The translations under genes were made by a program, and so were the position numbers. The notes below the pieces were generated by a model. The model was not told where the DNA came from. It made no database searches and worked only from the letters and a program-made list of their open reading frames with translations. From Lunularia cruciata (Eukaryota > Streptophyta > Marchantiopsida > Lunulariales > Lunulariaceae): a stretch of DNA of 64,000 nt. The stretch is from the NCBI GenBank assembly GCA_948567375.1, contig OX419755.1, positions 45,017,001 to 45,081,000 of the forward strand, written 5' to 3'. Within the stretch, counting starts at the first letter, position 1. Every line of letters begins with the position of its first letter. Positions 22,860-33,782 of this stretch are shown here, piece by piece.

Positions 22860-25660
22860 TTGATCATAGTTGTAGGATTTTGGTTGATTTTGGAAGTTTA
22901 AAGAATTACATGCCGATGCAATTAACAAATTATTAAATATTCCTATCAAGCCAATAATTGGAAGTAGATTGATGATGATAGATGGTAAAAAATGTTTTGC
23001 ATTTTGTACCTCACATCCTTTTACATTCAAGATTAGGAATGAACATTTAGAATGTATAAGGTTTGTAGTGACATCTCTACACTATGTTATTATTATAGGC
23101 TTGTCTTGGTTTAAATGTCATAAGGTTCAATTTGATTGGACTTGATAATAAATTCACGTTCAAAAAAAAGATAAGAATATTTTTTTAGGTTATTTGTCAC
23201 TTTTGAGTAAGACATATAAGAAAAGTCAATCTTAAGATAGAAATTTTATCAATAAAACAACCATAAAGTAAGCTTTGGAGGAAGATATTCCTATTTTTGC
23301 AATGTGAATCATGCAAATTGTGCATGGAGAACTTGATGAGAGCAAGAAGCCTCATCAAGTAATGGTTGATCAAATAGTTCAAGAGTTTTTAGATGTGGTT
23401 TTGATGATTTTCCAAAGGGGTATACTCCAATTGTGATATGCCCTTCAAGATTGAGTTATAGCCAATAAGTACTTGAATGAGCAGGCAAATTTATCAATTC
23501 TCACCAAAGGAGTTGGAAGAGCTTCAAACAACATTGACATAATTGTTAGAGAAGGATTTCATCTGATATAATATATCTCCTTGGTGAGCACCAATATTAT
23601 TTGTCCCAAAGAAGTATGGAGGACTTCACTTTTGTATCAATTGTTGTGGCCTCAATAAACAAATAGTAAAGAATGCATATCTTTTGCCTCAAATTGATGA
23701 CTTGCTAGATCAACTGAGTTTGCATGATATTTCTTCAAGATGTATCTTTGGAGTGGCTATTGGCAAATTCCCATTGATAGAGAGAGTGTGAAAAAGACTA
23801 CCTTTTGCTCAAGGTATTGGGATTTTGAATGAAGAGTTTTACCTTTTAGGCATATTAATACTCTAGAAGTCTTCATGGATAAGATGCATTGGGTGTTTGG
23901 ATGCATGGGCTATTGGATCAATATGTGGTGGTATTCTTGGATGATATTTTAATCTATAGCAAGACAAAGGCATAATATATAAATCACATGTGAGAAATCC
24001 TAATACGAGTACATCAATGGAAGTTTTATTGCAAGAAGTCCAAGTGTACCTTGGGCAAAATGAAGTTACCTTCTTGGATCATAAGGTCTCAAAAGAAAAT
24101 CAAGGTGGAAGAGGAGAAAATTAGGGCCATTACTGATTAGCTTACTCCAAAAGATGCCACAAAAGTGCAGGAATTTAATGGATTGATAGGTTCTTATCAA
24201 TGATTCATCCATACTATGCTCATGTGATTGCACCATTGAAAAATCTGTTGGGGAAGATCTCAAGCTTTCAATAGACTACCCAGCATGAAGAAGCATTCAG
24301 GACATTGAAGCATATGGTGTCTTCAAGACCTATTCTTCAACCATATGATCCTCAACTACCTTGTATGGTTGATTTCAATGCTTTAACTTTGCCATTGGAG
24401 CTATGTTGCATTAGGAATTTCCAAATGAGTTACATGACATTGCCTTTGTGTCTCATCAACTAAACATCACAAAAAAGAATTACTTTGCTAAAGATCAAGA
24501 ACAACTAGTAATAGTATATGCTACCAAGGTATGGAATCATTATCTCTTGGAAAATGATCATGAAAGCCAATCAAAAAAATTTGTTGTATACATTAGATTT
24601 TCAATAAATGGAGAGTAGACATCATCAATGGGAGAAACAACTATAATTGTTTGACATCAAGCTTGAGTACAAACTTGATAGGTTCTATATCATCCTTGAT
24701 GCCCCATCACAATGATCTGATTTGAAGACTCTTCTTGAACCCTTCATCATGGTGACAATTACAACAATGTCAATTGACTCAACAATCCAAATTGAGTTTA
24801 GTACCACTTTACAACAAGACCATTTCTTTTAGATGATACAAGGTCATCTTGCAACACACAACAAGGAATACAAAACCTTCTCCTTCAAGGAAGGCTTCTA
24901 TTCAGTGAGAACAGGATCTATGTTCCAACTAAAGGTGATCTATGACTTGTACACCTTCAAGAAATCCATGACTTACCAATCATTGGTGACATGGGTGTAG
25001 ATAAGATCTTGGGTACCATATAACACCAATGGTGATGAGTCAATATGGCATGAGAGGTTTGAGAGTTTGTCCAATCTTGTGAGAGTTGCCAACGCAACAA
25101 GGCCAGGAACCAAAAGTTGAGTGGACTCCTTCAATGACTTCCTGTCCCATCTACTTGATAGGAACATGTGAACTTAGATCTCATCACATCCTTGCCAAAA
25201 ACAAAGCAATGTCATATAACAATCATGGTGTTTGTTGATAAGCTTAATAAGCAAAGCCATTTGGCACCAACCTTTGATATAGTAAATGCTCCAACATTAG
25301 TCCAAATGTACTTTGACAATATCTTCAAGCATCATGAGATGCCTTGTGTACTCATCTTTGATTATGTTCCTTGATTCACTAGTGAATTTTGGTAAGCACC
25401 CTTCAAGCTATTCGACACCAAGCTTGCTTTGTCCACGGCCTATCATCCTCAAATTGATGAGCAAACCAAACGTGTAAATTGCACCTTGGAGGATACGTGA
25501 TGTGCCTTTGTCAATGATCACCAAACTAACTTGGATGAATGCCTTGTGGCTATTGAGTTTGCTTACAATAACTCCAAGCATGCAAGCACCAGATTCTCTA
25601 TGTTTTTCCTTAATTTTGGCCAAGACTCACTTGTTCTAGATTCTCTTCTTGCTCCTCCTC
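22860..25660 (+). pseudogene. Gypsy pol remnant: protease, RT, RNase H, integrase
   Basis: Protease: RILVDFGSLKNY at about 22,868-22,905, where the active-site DSG is now DFG. RT: PQIDDLLDQL near 23,690-23,720 and the catalytic box VVVFLDDILIYSK at 23,925-23,963. Integrase: zinc-region end VQSCESCQRN at about 25,067-25,100, then the core beginning LDLITSLPKTKQCHITIMVF at 25,171. Stops and frameshifts separate all of these. Confidence 0.88.
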
Positions 25661-26039
25661 CATCTTAGGTTCCTCATACTTCTTTCTTCTTGACCACAAT
25701 ATCCCACTCCCTACAACAAGCCAAATCTCATCTCCTTGTTGCTCAAAATTATCAAAAGCAATACGCACATCAATATCATTGTGATCTCACCTTTCAATTT
25801 GGTGATAAGCTCATGCATTCTTCTAGTAACCTCCCCCTCACACTTGGTACCCAAGTTCATAATCTTGCTCCTTATTAGATAGGTCCATTTGATGTCACCC
25901 ATATCATTTATCTTACTACCTATTGATTTATCTTGCCTTGTCATATGCAAATCCATCCTATCTTTTGTATTTCCACGTTGAAACTCTTTGTTTCTAATCC
26001 ATCTTCCTTTTTCCACTCATGTCCAATCTCCTCTTCCTC

Positions 26040-26215
26040 TCATCTCTATCAACAATCATGAGGAGTATGAAGTTGATTGTATCCTTGCATGTCACCACAT
26101 TCAACATGACAGCCAACAATAAATTGAGTACAAATGCCTTTGGAAACTGTACCTCATTCATGATGCCACTTGAGAGATTCTTTCTCATCTCCACAATGAA
26201 TAAATGACCATCTCT
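26040..26215 (+). pseudogene. Chromodomain remnant at the end of gypsy pol
   Basis: In one frame EEYEVDCILACHHI is followed about 20 residues later by YKCLWKLYLIHDAT*E. This keeps the chromodomain pattern E-Y-E-V-x-x-I-L ... Y-x-x-x-W-K-x-Y-x(4)-A-T-x-E. Chromodomains at the integrase C-terminus define chromoviruses and direct insertion to heterochromatin. One stop codon (TGA for Trp) interrupts the motif. Confidence 0.7.
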
Positions 26216-26269
26216 GAGTTTGAAGCTTCCGTGGTAACAAGGATGTCACCAACTAGCGGTGGGGAAATA

Positions 26270-26776
26270 TGTAACAATATGGAGTTTACACATGAGTTAG
26301 TTGAGACTAACAAAGTAACAAATCGTCCAAATTAGCCAAGAATTTTAAGAATATTCTAGAAGCATCTAGGAAGCTTTTTGGTTCCTTCCAAGTATTAGGT
26401 TATATGTATGCCAAGTGGAAATTTATAGGATAAAGCTTCCTGGGAAGCTTCACGACTAGCTTAACTTACACACCAAGTAGGTGGCTTCTAGAAGGAAACT
26501 TCTTTTGAAATTTCCCAACTAGCTTAGCTTACATGCCAAGTAGACGGTTTCTAGTAGGAAGCTTCTTAAGAAGCCTACTGATTAACTTAAATTGCATTCT
26601 AAGAAGGTGGCTTTTAGAAAGCTTCTTTAGAAGCTTCTCAAGAGCTTTGTATGTTCCCTATAAATACCAAAGTCCAAGCTCATGCTATGCATTTAGAGTT
26701 TCTCTCATTCAAGAGTCCTATTGTGATCTTTCACTCCAATCTTCCATTCTTCTATTTCTCTCTTTGGTCTTTTACA
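26270..26776 (+). repeat. Gypsy 3' LTR
   Basis: It starts TGTAACAATATGGAGTTTAC and ends GGTCTTTTACA. It is preceded by a purine-rich tract, GCGGTGGGGAAATA, the plus-strand priming site. It shows many substitutions against the 5' LTR, so insertion is old. Confidence 0.92.
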
Positions 26777-28555
26777 TATGGTTAATGAGATTGCTCTTTA
26801 AAATATTATTCTTCCAATGGTTTCACAAAGTTGTTCTAGATAGCTACAACAACAGCAAAAGGGTAGATTCTCATCTTAGCTAGTCAAATTTTAGGTATTA
26901 TTAAAGGACACAAGGAATGATTGCTCTTAAAGGAAGTTTTATTATGCCTTATTAGTAATATTCTTATCTTTGAATATTATTCTTACTTCCAATAGTACCT
27001 TACTCCAAACTATTTTGGAGTTACAACATCAGCACCTTAGTCCATATTAATTTGAAATTGCTATATTGAAAGGTTGTAAGTCTATATCTTTATGGATTAG
27101 AGCATGTTTAAATGTCCACCCAAATTGGATTGTCTTCCAAGTCAATGTTCAATTTGCTCTTGATAGCTTGTAAGGTACATCTATCTTTAAAGAGCTTAAG
27201 GAGGTTGGTGGACCTTTGGCAAGTCTTATTACTTTTGTGCAATTATTTTTTTTTACTACTAGCAAGGCTTGTCATAAGAGAGAGTTACTATTTTAAAATC
27301 AGTTACCATGTGCAACAAGAGATCCCTTAGGACTTTTATTTGCTATGGTTTACTTTTGTGGTATTTTTTCTACTACATTGGACATGATATATGATATGTA
27401 TTTCCCTCTCTGGCAGATGCTACATATATTATAGGCCTTGTAGATTAGATTAAATAGACCTTTGACTAGACATTTAGGCTGCATCTTGTAGGCTTAAGAG
27501 TCAAAAGATCAAATTTGTGTGTGATCTTCTTCAAGTATTCCTCTTGACCTCTAACTTCTAAAAGGATATATTAGATCTATAGATGGCTTTTGTATTCTTG
27601 GAGTGCTAGTACAGTCCAAGCTTTTGGCATGTGCTACTTAAATGTTACACTTGCTTAAAATATCCTAAATATGGGTAGACTCTTCTACTAGGGGAGTTTC
27701 AAGTGGTATTTGTATACTTTTTTCTAGTATGCTCATTAATATCTACTTGCACAAAGTTTCCTTCTTTTGACAATCTTATCATGTTTGAGAGCATGAGATA
27801 GGAATATAAGTGGAGTCTTTGGTGATATTGCTAGACCAGGGACTCTTGAGTTCATGATAAGGGAATTGGTGTCTTTATCAAATGTGTGTGGAAGTGTAGT
27901 TTCTATTTATTTATCAAAGAGACAATTGCTTTAGCAATTTCAAGTAGTTGTGCATTCTTGGTAGTTTTGGTTTCCTTCCATTTTGAGGTTGTTGATAAGT
28001 TAGTCTTTGAGATATATGTGAAGGAGGTGAAGAGAGATCTTTTTTTAGGGACTATTCTAATAGGCAAGAGATGCTTTGTTATCTCAAATACAAGATGATC
28101 TTAAAGATGATGATCCCAAATACAAGATGGTCTTAGATATCCTTTGCCTCTTTGTCTTATGAGTGGACTTGAGGCTTTCAATATTCCTTGATGGACAATA
28201 ATTCCAATAGACTCTACATATACTCTAGTTGACTCATGCATTTCTTATGTTAGTAAATCTCATCTTTACTTTTGCTATAGTAGAGATATAGGCTTTTGGA
28301 TCCTAACTTGATCTTACATTAGGGCATTTTGACTTGCAATAGCTCCTTTTTTTATAGCAAAGAGATTCCTTATAAGTATAATCCACTCATTTCTATTTTT
28401 TTATTACTCACTTTTGAGCGTGGTATTACATTAGATGCAATAAGGATCTATAAGAATCATTTCCTTTTGAAGGACAAAGTATAGCTTCCCATAATGCTAT
28501 AAAAGATATGATGTTTGTGATAACATGGAAGAATGGACTAAACCCAAAGGAGCAT
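26777..28555 (+). pseudogene. RT, linker and zinc-cluster region of non-LTR copy 2
   Basis: Aligned with copy 1: CAGCACCTTAGTCCA (27,029), AAGAGCTTAAGGAGGTTGG (27,187-27,205) and TTTTGAGGTTGTTGATA (27,980). RT motif A has become VNVQFALDS-like, with the catalytic Asp changed to Asn (27,139-27,165). Motif B survives as CATRDPLGLLFAM (27,308-27,346). Motif C is ADAT instead of ADDT (about 27,412-27,425). The zinc cluster and HNAIKD region are at about 28,405-28,530. It is clearly dead. Confidence 0.7.
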
Positions 28556-29949
28556 GGGTATACATTACAAAAAATATGAGTTAGTGTTGTAATACCCATT
28601 GGTGCATTTATACTTTATTGGAATTTTAGTTAGGTAGTGCAAGTAGTTGAAAAATATTATTCATATGGAGTTTAATCAATTAGCTATGATTATCTAGACT
28701 AATCATAGCCAAGATAGATGTAAATTTTTTTTAGAGTAGTCAAAAAAATGAGCACTATTATTTTGTATTTTATTGTATTAATGTTATATTATTCTTAGAT
28801 TTTTGGCTTTGATGGAAAAGTGGAGAACTCTTGGATCCACAAGCCTTTAGTTGAAAGAAAATTGGAGTCAACAAACCCATGTGAAGGAATCATTGACTTA
28901 GATATTTGGTTAAGATAAGACTATTGTTATCTTCCAAGGATAAGAGAACTTAAGAGAAACATAGGAGAAAAAACACAAGCTTTACACTCAATCCTCCGAT
29001 GCTCCAAAGGAGCACCTTGACTTTATTATATACAAAGAGGATTCCCTCAAAGGAAGCTCCACCCTTGGATCAAATACATATATAGGTGACTTGGCAGAGA
29101 GCTCTACCCTTAGATTAGTTGCATGCATGGATGACATGTTGGTTTTGGTCCTATCCAGTTGGTCAAACAAGCTTTGACCAAATGGAATCTTTAGGGAATA
29201 TTCTTGGGAGAGAATCTCACAATTGCATGGGTGAGGTACCGTTGGAAAACTCTCAATGAGACAAAAAAGGAGGGAGGAAAGGCTAGCCTTTCTTTTGTTT
29301 TGGGAGGTGGATGACTCTGCATATTTTTAGACCAAATTCATCCGTTTAGGCCTCCAAAATTAGCTTTGAAGTTTAGACTATTTTTGGCTCCTGCACTATT
29401 AGTAAAAATATTCTCTTGGTGATACCTTTATCTGATCTATTTAGTCCACTATTTATAACATCCTTCCAGAGGTTACCAAACCAATTTTCACCTCTAGATA
29501 ATATGTCTAGCTATTGGTATTACATTTGTAGTTGTTTTCAACTCCTACTTTATTACTAGAAGTTCCTTTTTTATGACACCTCTATCTGATCTACCTAGCC
29601 CATCGTACCTAAGATCTTTCCAGATATTATCAAGGCAATTTTCACCTCTAGATAATATATCTAGCTATTGGTATAACAACTACATACTTATAAGATTATT
29701 GTATATGACTTTAAGTCATATACAATAGTAAATGGAGTTACTCTAGTAAATATTGACTTTTTGTATAAGCATTTCACAAGTATATATAAATCAAAGATGA
29801 GGGGGTACTAATCATCCTTTCATTTGTAACTATGTCTTTCATTGCTTTCTCTAGTGAGCAAAACTATCATAGAAGTATCTTTGAATTTTAGCCTTGGAGG
29901 AGCGTAGTAAAGATTGGTTCACGCCTTCTTAGTATGTGGTGTACTACCT
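28556..29949. mobile_element. Unidentified ~1.4-kb insert in the nuclease region of non-LTR copy 2
   Basis: Element sequence stops near GTGATAACATGGAAGAATGG and resumes near GTTTATCTTGAGTACGTGC. Copy 1 is continuous across this point. The insert has no recognisable protein. It starts close to an inverted pair (ATGGGTATACATTACAA / TTGTAATACCCAT, 28,552-28,603) and contains a 154-bp tandem duplication. It could be an LTR fragment or a non-autonomous element. Borders are accurate to about 15 bp only. Confidence 0.5.
29425..29695 (+). repeat. Diverged ~154-bp tandem duplication
   Basis: The phrase CAATTTTCACCTCTAGATAA occurs at 29,482 and again at 29,636, followed by ATCTAGCTATTGGTAT-type sequence. 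Each is preceded by TATCTGATCTA. The duplication lies within the unidentified insert. Confidence 0.8.
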
Positions 29950-30360
29950 TAATAGAGGGTAGAGGTTTATCTTGAGTACGTGCTCAACTCCCTTATAATG
30001 TAGACTTTGGTTTGAGGCACTCAAGTAATAGTATAAGATGTTGTGGTTATACATCCCATATGCAATATAATTTTGGAGGGGGTGATTACCTATCCTTTGG
30101 CATAGATGTCAAGTGGAGTGGCAGTAGCCAAAGTCTCCAAGTATAAGCGTATGCAATAAGGTTATCTCTTTTTAGTTCTCTAGCCTTGGAGTTATGGGTG
30201 TGGAGTTTGATCAAAGAGTCATTTGGCATGGTTCTTACAAGAGCTTACCATCCTAAAGGACAAGGAATATCACTTTCATTTTCCTGTTTGGTGTTTATTT
30301 AAAAGACAAGGGTCTATTGCTGTAGTACAATCCATAAGATACTTCTTCAAAATTATTTAG
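29950..30360 (+). pseudogene. Nuclease end of non-LTR copy 2
   Basis: This matches copy 1 bases 330-1: TTTTGGAGGGGGTGATTACC (30,073), GTCTCCAAGTATAAG (30,132) and CTCTAGCCTTGGAGTTATG (30,179). Beyond the point where copy 1 is cut by the window it reads WCLFKRQGSIAVVQSIRYFF and a TAG stop at 30,358-30,360. This gives the natural C-terminus of the element's protein, a Trp...Arg-Gln...Ile-Ala segment. Earlier frames are broken. Confidence 0.65.
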
Positions 30361-30380
30361 ACCATTGGATTTAGGTCATT

Positions 30381-31195
30381 TGTTAAAACCCAAGCTTTTA
30401 CTAACTCGACCCACCCTACCCTACTACAGGTGAGTCACCAGTCTATTGTAAGCTATCAAAGGGAATCTTGGTAATGTCACATTAGTACAATCTGACTAGG
30501 TCATAGTCATGAAGAAAATTTCCAAGTAAATTGAACTCACAACCTACTGGAGTAGTGCTGGGTCCTGTCTATCTTGAATTGAACAACCATCTCGTCACTT
30601 TGAAATACAACTTCAGATCTTTGATATGTTGATTCTGTTCACACATACTTCCATTCACGCAGATCTTTGTTTATGTTGGCCTCTCTATACTCGCATTGAA
30701 CACCTCTCTATTCATGCAGGTCTCTGTAATTGCCATCTCCCATATGAAAGCATGGATCTACTTGTGCTGCTTAAGAAGAACCAAGAAATTCTCTAAACCG
30801 TTATGTTTTAGATATCCAGCAATGAACAGATTTAGTGCAATTAGGTGAAGGTGGTAGAATTCCTACTTGTTTCAGATATAGACATACATAGACAAACGTT
30901 GGAATAAATGATTTCACAATCATCCACTTGACTTCAAACCCAACGAACATTCTCATTGAATTGACCTCGATTTTGATTACATTCAGAATGATAGGATTTC
31001 CACCCCCGCACTACTCACTCACACATAGGTTTGTGGGTTCACTGTACCCGGGAGTTTTCTTCCTGACCGAGACCTAGTCAGAATGTACTGTCGTGACATT
31101 ACCGAGATTCTCTTTGATACCCTATAACCGACCAGTGATTCACCTGCCATATGGTAGGGCGGATCGATTTAGTAAAAACTTGGGTCGTTTTAACA
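30381..31195. mobile_element. Foldback/TIR element with ~185-bp inverted ends, non-autonomous
   Basis: The outer ends are TGTTAAAAC (30,381) and GTTTTAACA (ending 31,195). The left arm (30,381-30,570) is the inverted, diverged copy of the right arm (about 31,008-31,195). Shared stretches read on the right arm include GACCTAGTCAGA, GTGACATTACC.AGATT, AGT.ATTCACCTG and TTTAGTAAAA.CTTGGG. The ~440-bp centre has no ORF. Long arms without coding suit a MULE-type or foldback element; no clear target duplication was seen. It sits 20 bp behind the non-LTR copy. Confidence 0.8.
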
Positions 31196-31249
31196 ATACC
31201 TTTGATTTATAGCTCTAATATTTTAGAATACTATTGGACATTAAGTCCC

Positions 31250-31400
31250 ATTGATCCTTATTCATGTTACCTTTTTTTTTTTGGTCTCTCCCTTGTACGG
31301 CTTGATGGGGTCTTCCCATCCTTCGCGGTCGCCTTTCTTCTTATTGATCCTTATTTGGTTGTTTGATGGAGCTTTCTCATCCTTCTCGTTATACTGAATG
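31250..31400 (+). mobile_element. Short dispersed repeat, copy B, with 13-bp flanking direct repeats
   Basis: The core at 31,263-31,342 reads T14, GGTCTCTCCC, TTGTACGGCTTGATGGGGTC, CCATCCTTCGCGGTCGCC. The 13-mer ATTGATCCTTATT lies on both sides (31,250-31,262 and 31,343-31,355), as expected of a target-site duplication. The T run is a poly(A) tail if the element is read on the minus strand. A second, weaker unit (TTTGATGGAGCTTTCTCATC) follows at 31,362-31,395. Confidence 0.75.
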
Positions 31401-32473
31401 CATGGCTTTTATTTTCTCCCGGGTTGTGCGTAACTTTTGCATGCATGATCCTTCCTTGCTTTATAAACAAAGCATTTATAAGTTTATTTACCTTATTCCT
31501 CCGATTCTTAGCATAGAAGTAACACCACAGTACTACTCTTGGGAGAGGAATGGTTCGGATGGCCTTATATATGCGATCATAGTTGAGGCAAGATGTATTA
31601 GTCAGATGACATGTTTGGATCCTCCGTTACATCATCATCATCACGTCGAACTGTCCGGCAGTGAGTCCAAGTCAGTCCCATGGTGCGTGGGACCCGCCGA
31701 TTCTGCTCCCCCATGTTCATGGCATCAGTGCGACTTCTTTCTGGCATCTGACAGACAGGACATCAGTACGTGTACGGAACGACTTTCCCTAACAATAACA
31801 GCATACCATGCCGCTTGCTACTTGCAGCCTTCAACGTTCCATCCAGATCCTCCCATGTTCCCTTAAATTTAAGACGTAATCTTACCGTCTAATCCTTGAT
31901 AACAAAAGCCATATGCACCTAGGGCACCTGATTGGATTTAGGCGTGATGTAACTCTTAGTTTTTATCTTTATTCGGCTCGAAGGGTTTTTCTCTATTTTC
32001 TTGTCTTGTTATTGGCGTCTTGTAACTTTTTGTTATCTATGGTATACATTTTGATATATTAATATGTAAAAGAAATTTTGATTAATTTTTTTTATTTCTA
32101 AATTTATTATAAATTTTTTTTATATTAAAAATATAATAATAATAAAATTTTATTTATTTATTTATTAAGTTTAACTGAAAATTTTGCAAATATAAAATTA
32201 TAATTTATAATATGAGTTTATATTTTTATATTGATATAATCATCTATTTACGTCATATTTCAGAAAACAAAATCTTAAAATAATCTCTTATCTGAGATCA
32301 AATTTAGGTACAATCAAATTACTGGAAAATATGTCTTGCCTTAACCCTAAGCAGACTTCCCTAGCGCAGTTACTAATAAAAGTTATTGAAACCATGTAAT
32401 AATACGGTCACGCACATCCCATGAATTAGTAGTCCTCCATTATTTTGTGAGTGCTTTGCTTCCATTTTATCTC
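31400..32473. other. Intergenic; AT-rich from 32,040
   Basis: The long plus-strand ORF 31,363-31,866 has no recognisable domain and begins inside a repeat, so I do not call it. From about 32,040 to 32,230 the sequence is nearly pure A/T with a TTTA tetranucleotide run at about 32,148-32,168. Confidence 0.45.
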
Positions 32474-32528
32474 TTGGGTTATATTCTTGTACGGCCTCTC
32501 CTTTTTCTTATCCTACGTGGTCGCTTTT
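32474..32528 (+). mobile_element. Short dispersed repeat, copy C (degenerate)
   Basis: It contains TCTTGTACGGCCTCTCC, TCTTATCCTACGTGGTCGC and the CTTTTC end, with the central GATGGGGTCTTCCCATCC segment deleted. It is recognisable only by comparison with the other copies. Confidence 0.6.
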
Positions 32529-33782
32529 CATTTGTTCTCTCTTTGCTCTTATGTTAAACATATTTTGCGTGTGATCTCACACGAAACTTCAAATTAGCAA
32601 AAACTGGTTGTATGTATCAACTTGTTCTTCAACGAATATGACAATGTGTGTCATAGATATGCACTACCAGCGAAAAAGACACGTACCTTAACATGAAGGA
32701 TGGGGAGAAAGTTCTAACTACAAGTTAGAACTTCCTTTGTATAGTGTGAAGGTCTTTTACGAAATCCAATCGAGCCTCTAGAAGATTTTTTGTGAGTTCT
32801 CTCGAACTACCAAAGCCATATCACTGATCATTTGTGTCTACGAAACGACTAGTTTCCAGTTTTTGTGATGTTTCCCGAAACGATGTCAACAATTTTGTTG
32901 TTTTACAAGGCGACTGATTTTCCCCCGCAGTTTCGTGTAAAGAACATTGAGAAAGTTGAATAATGCGTGGCCCCTTTGTACATTAGGCGGTTTCAGAAAT
33001 AGGTTTGACGGATGTCTACAGGATAAGTAACAAACTTCTTAATAAATTATAGTGAACTCTGTAACGATCAGAGATTGTAATACCGGAACGCTCGGTAACT
33101 TCAGTTAAGGGATATATTATGCAAATTGCATTCATGTATAAAAATCAAATCCTATGTTATGGATGTTTAGGAATGCCGTAACTAAAAAAATAATTGTCAG
33201 ACAGAGTGACGTATTTCCTCAAGAGGGTGGCCACGTGGTCAGTTGAGTCACGTATGATTGATGATTTGGTTTCCATATTCAAGATCCAAAATGGCCCCGC
33301 TCAACAATTCAAATTTCTAAACTCAAATTCACCACCCTCTGGAGCAAATGTGCGAGTTGTCAGGCAACTAATAGCGGTTTTGTAGTTTTGCATTGGTGTG
33401 GGAAATGATCAGTGCCACCGTGCGGCAACCAAGAAATTGATTAGAGGTTGACGATTTTGACGATTCTTACGGTAGGAGTGCAACAAAATTTTTGCAATGG
33501 GAGATCAAGTACCTTGTTTTAGTGTAGGAGACTCACTTTTTGACTGATTTGAGTCATCTTTGGATTCGCATCCTCATCAACCATTAGTGGAATTTGGAAA
33601 CTTGTTGAGGATTGCTTCTTCCATGCTGGGCAAAACCAAGGAGTATGAATGATTTTGCATGGCAACGCACCATATAGCCAAATAGCCAAATACTGGATCA
33701 TTTGGAGGACCTTGAGCATTTTGCACAGATTCATGGTAGGAATTGCAAAAAGCACATTTAGAAATTTACCGCATTTAGTTTC
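32529..33782. other. Intergenic, no gene recognised
   Basis: There are no ORFs with recognisable domains. The last 300 bases may belong to the 5' part of the MYB/SANT-like transposon gene that follows, but I could not identify its N-terminal domain. Confidence 0.4.

Larger units (their letters stand above)
21164..26776 (+). mobile_element. Ty3/gypsy chromovirus, degenerate
   Basis: Two LTRs of 496 and 507 bp bound gag, protease, RT, integrase and a chromodomain remnant, in gypsy order. The element interrupts non-LTR copy 2. The flanking pentamers are GATGG (21,159-21,163) and TATGG (26,777-26,781), and copy 1 has the uninterrupted AGAGATGGTTTATGAG at the same place, which proves the insertion. 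All frames are disrupted and CpG is almost absent. Confidence 0.92.
14090..30360 (+). mobile_element. Non-LTR retrotransposon copy 2, split by three insertions
   Basis: The element's pieces lie in order on the plus strand: leader 14,090-14,334, N-terminal part 19,743-21,163, RT and linker 26,777-28,555, nuclease end 29,950-30,360. Together they make about 3.8 kb. Each piece aligns with copy 1 (1-3350, minus). For example TAGAGGTCTTGG...TATGTCTTGATA before the gypsy insertion matches copy 1 around 2215-2175, and TGGTTTCACAAAGTTGTT after it matches copy 1 around 2070-2050. Protein frames are destroyed and CpG is almost absent. The copy is therefore old and was a landing site for at least three later elements. 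Confidence 0.75.

Noticed and set aside
31363-31866. Plus-strand ORF of 167 codons
   Set aside because: It starts inside the short repeat, has a His run and no domain, and has no leader or neighbour that supports a gene.
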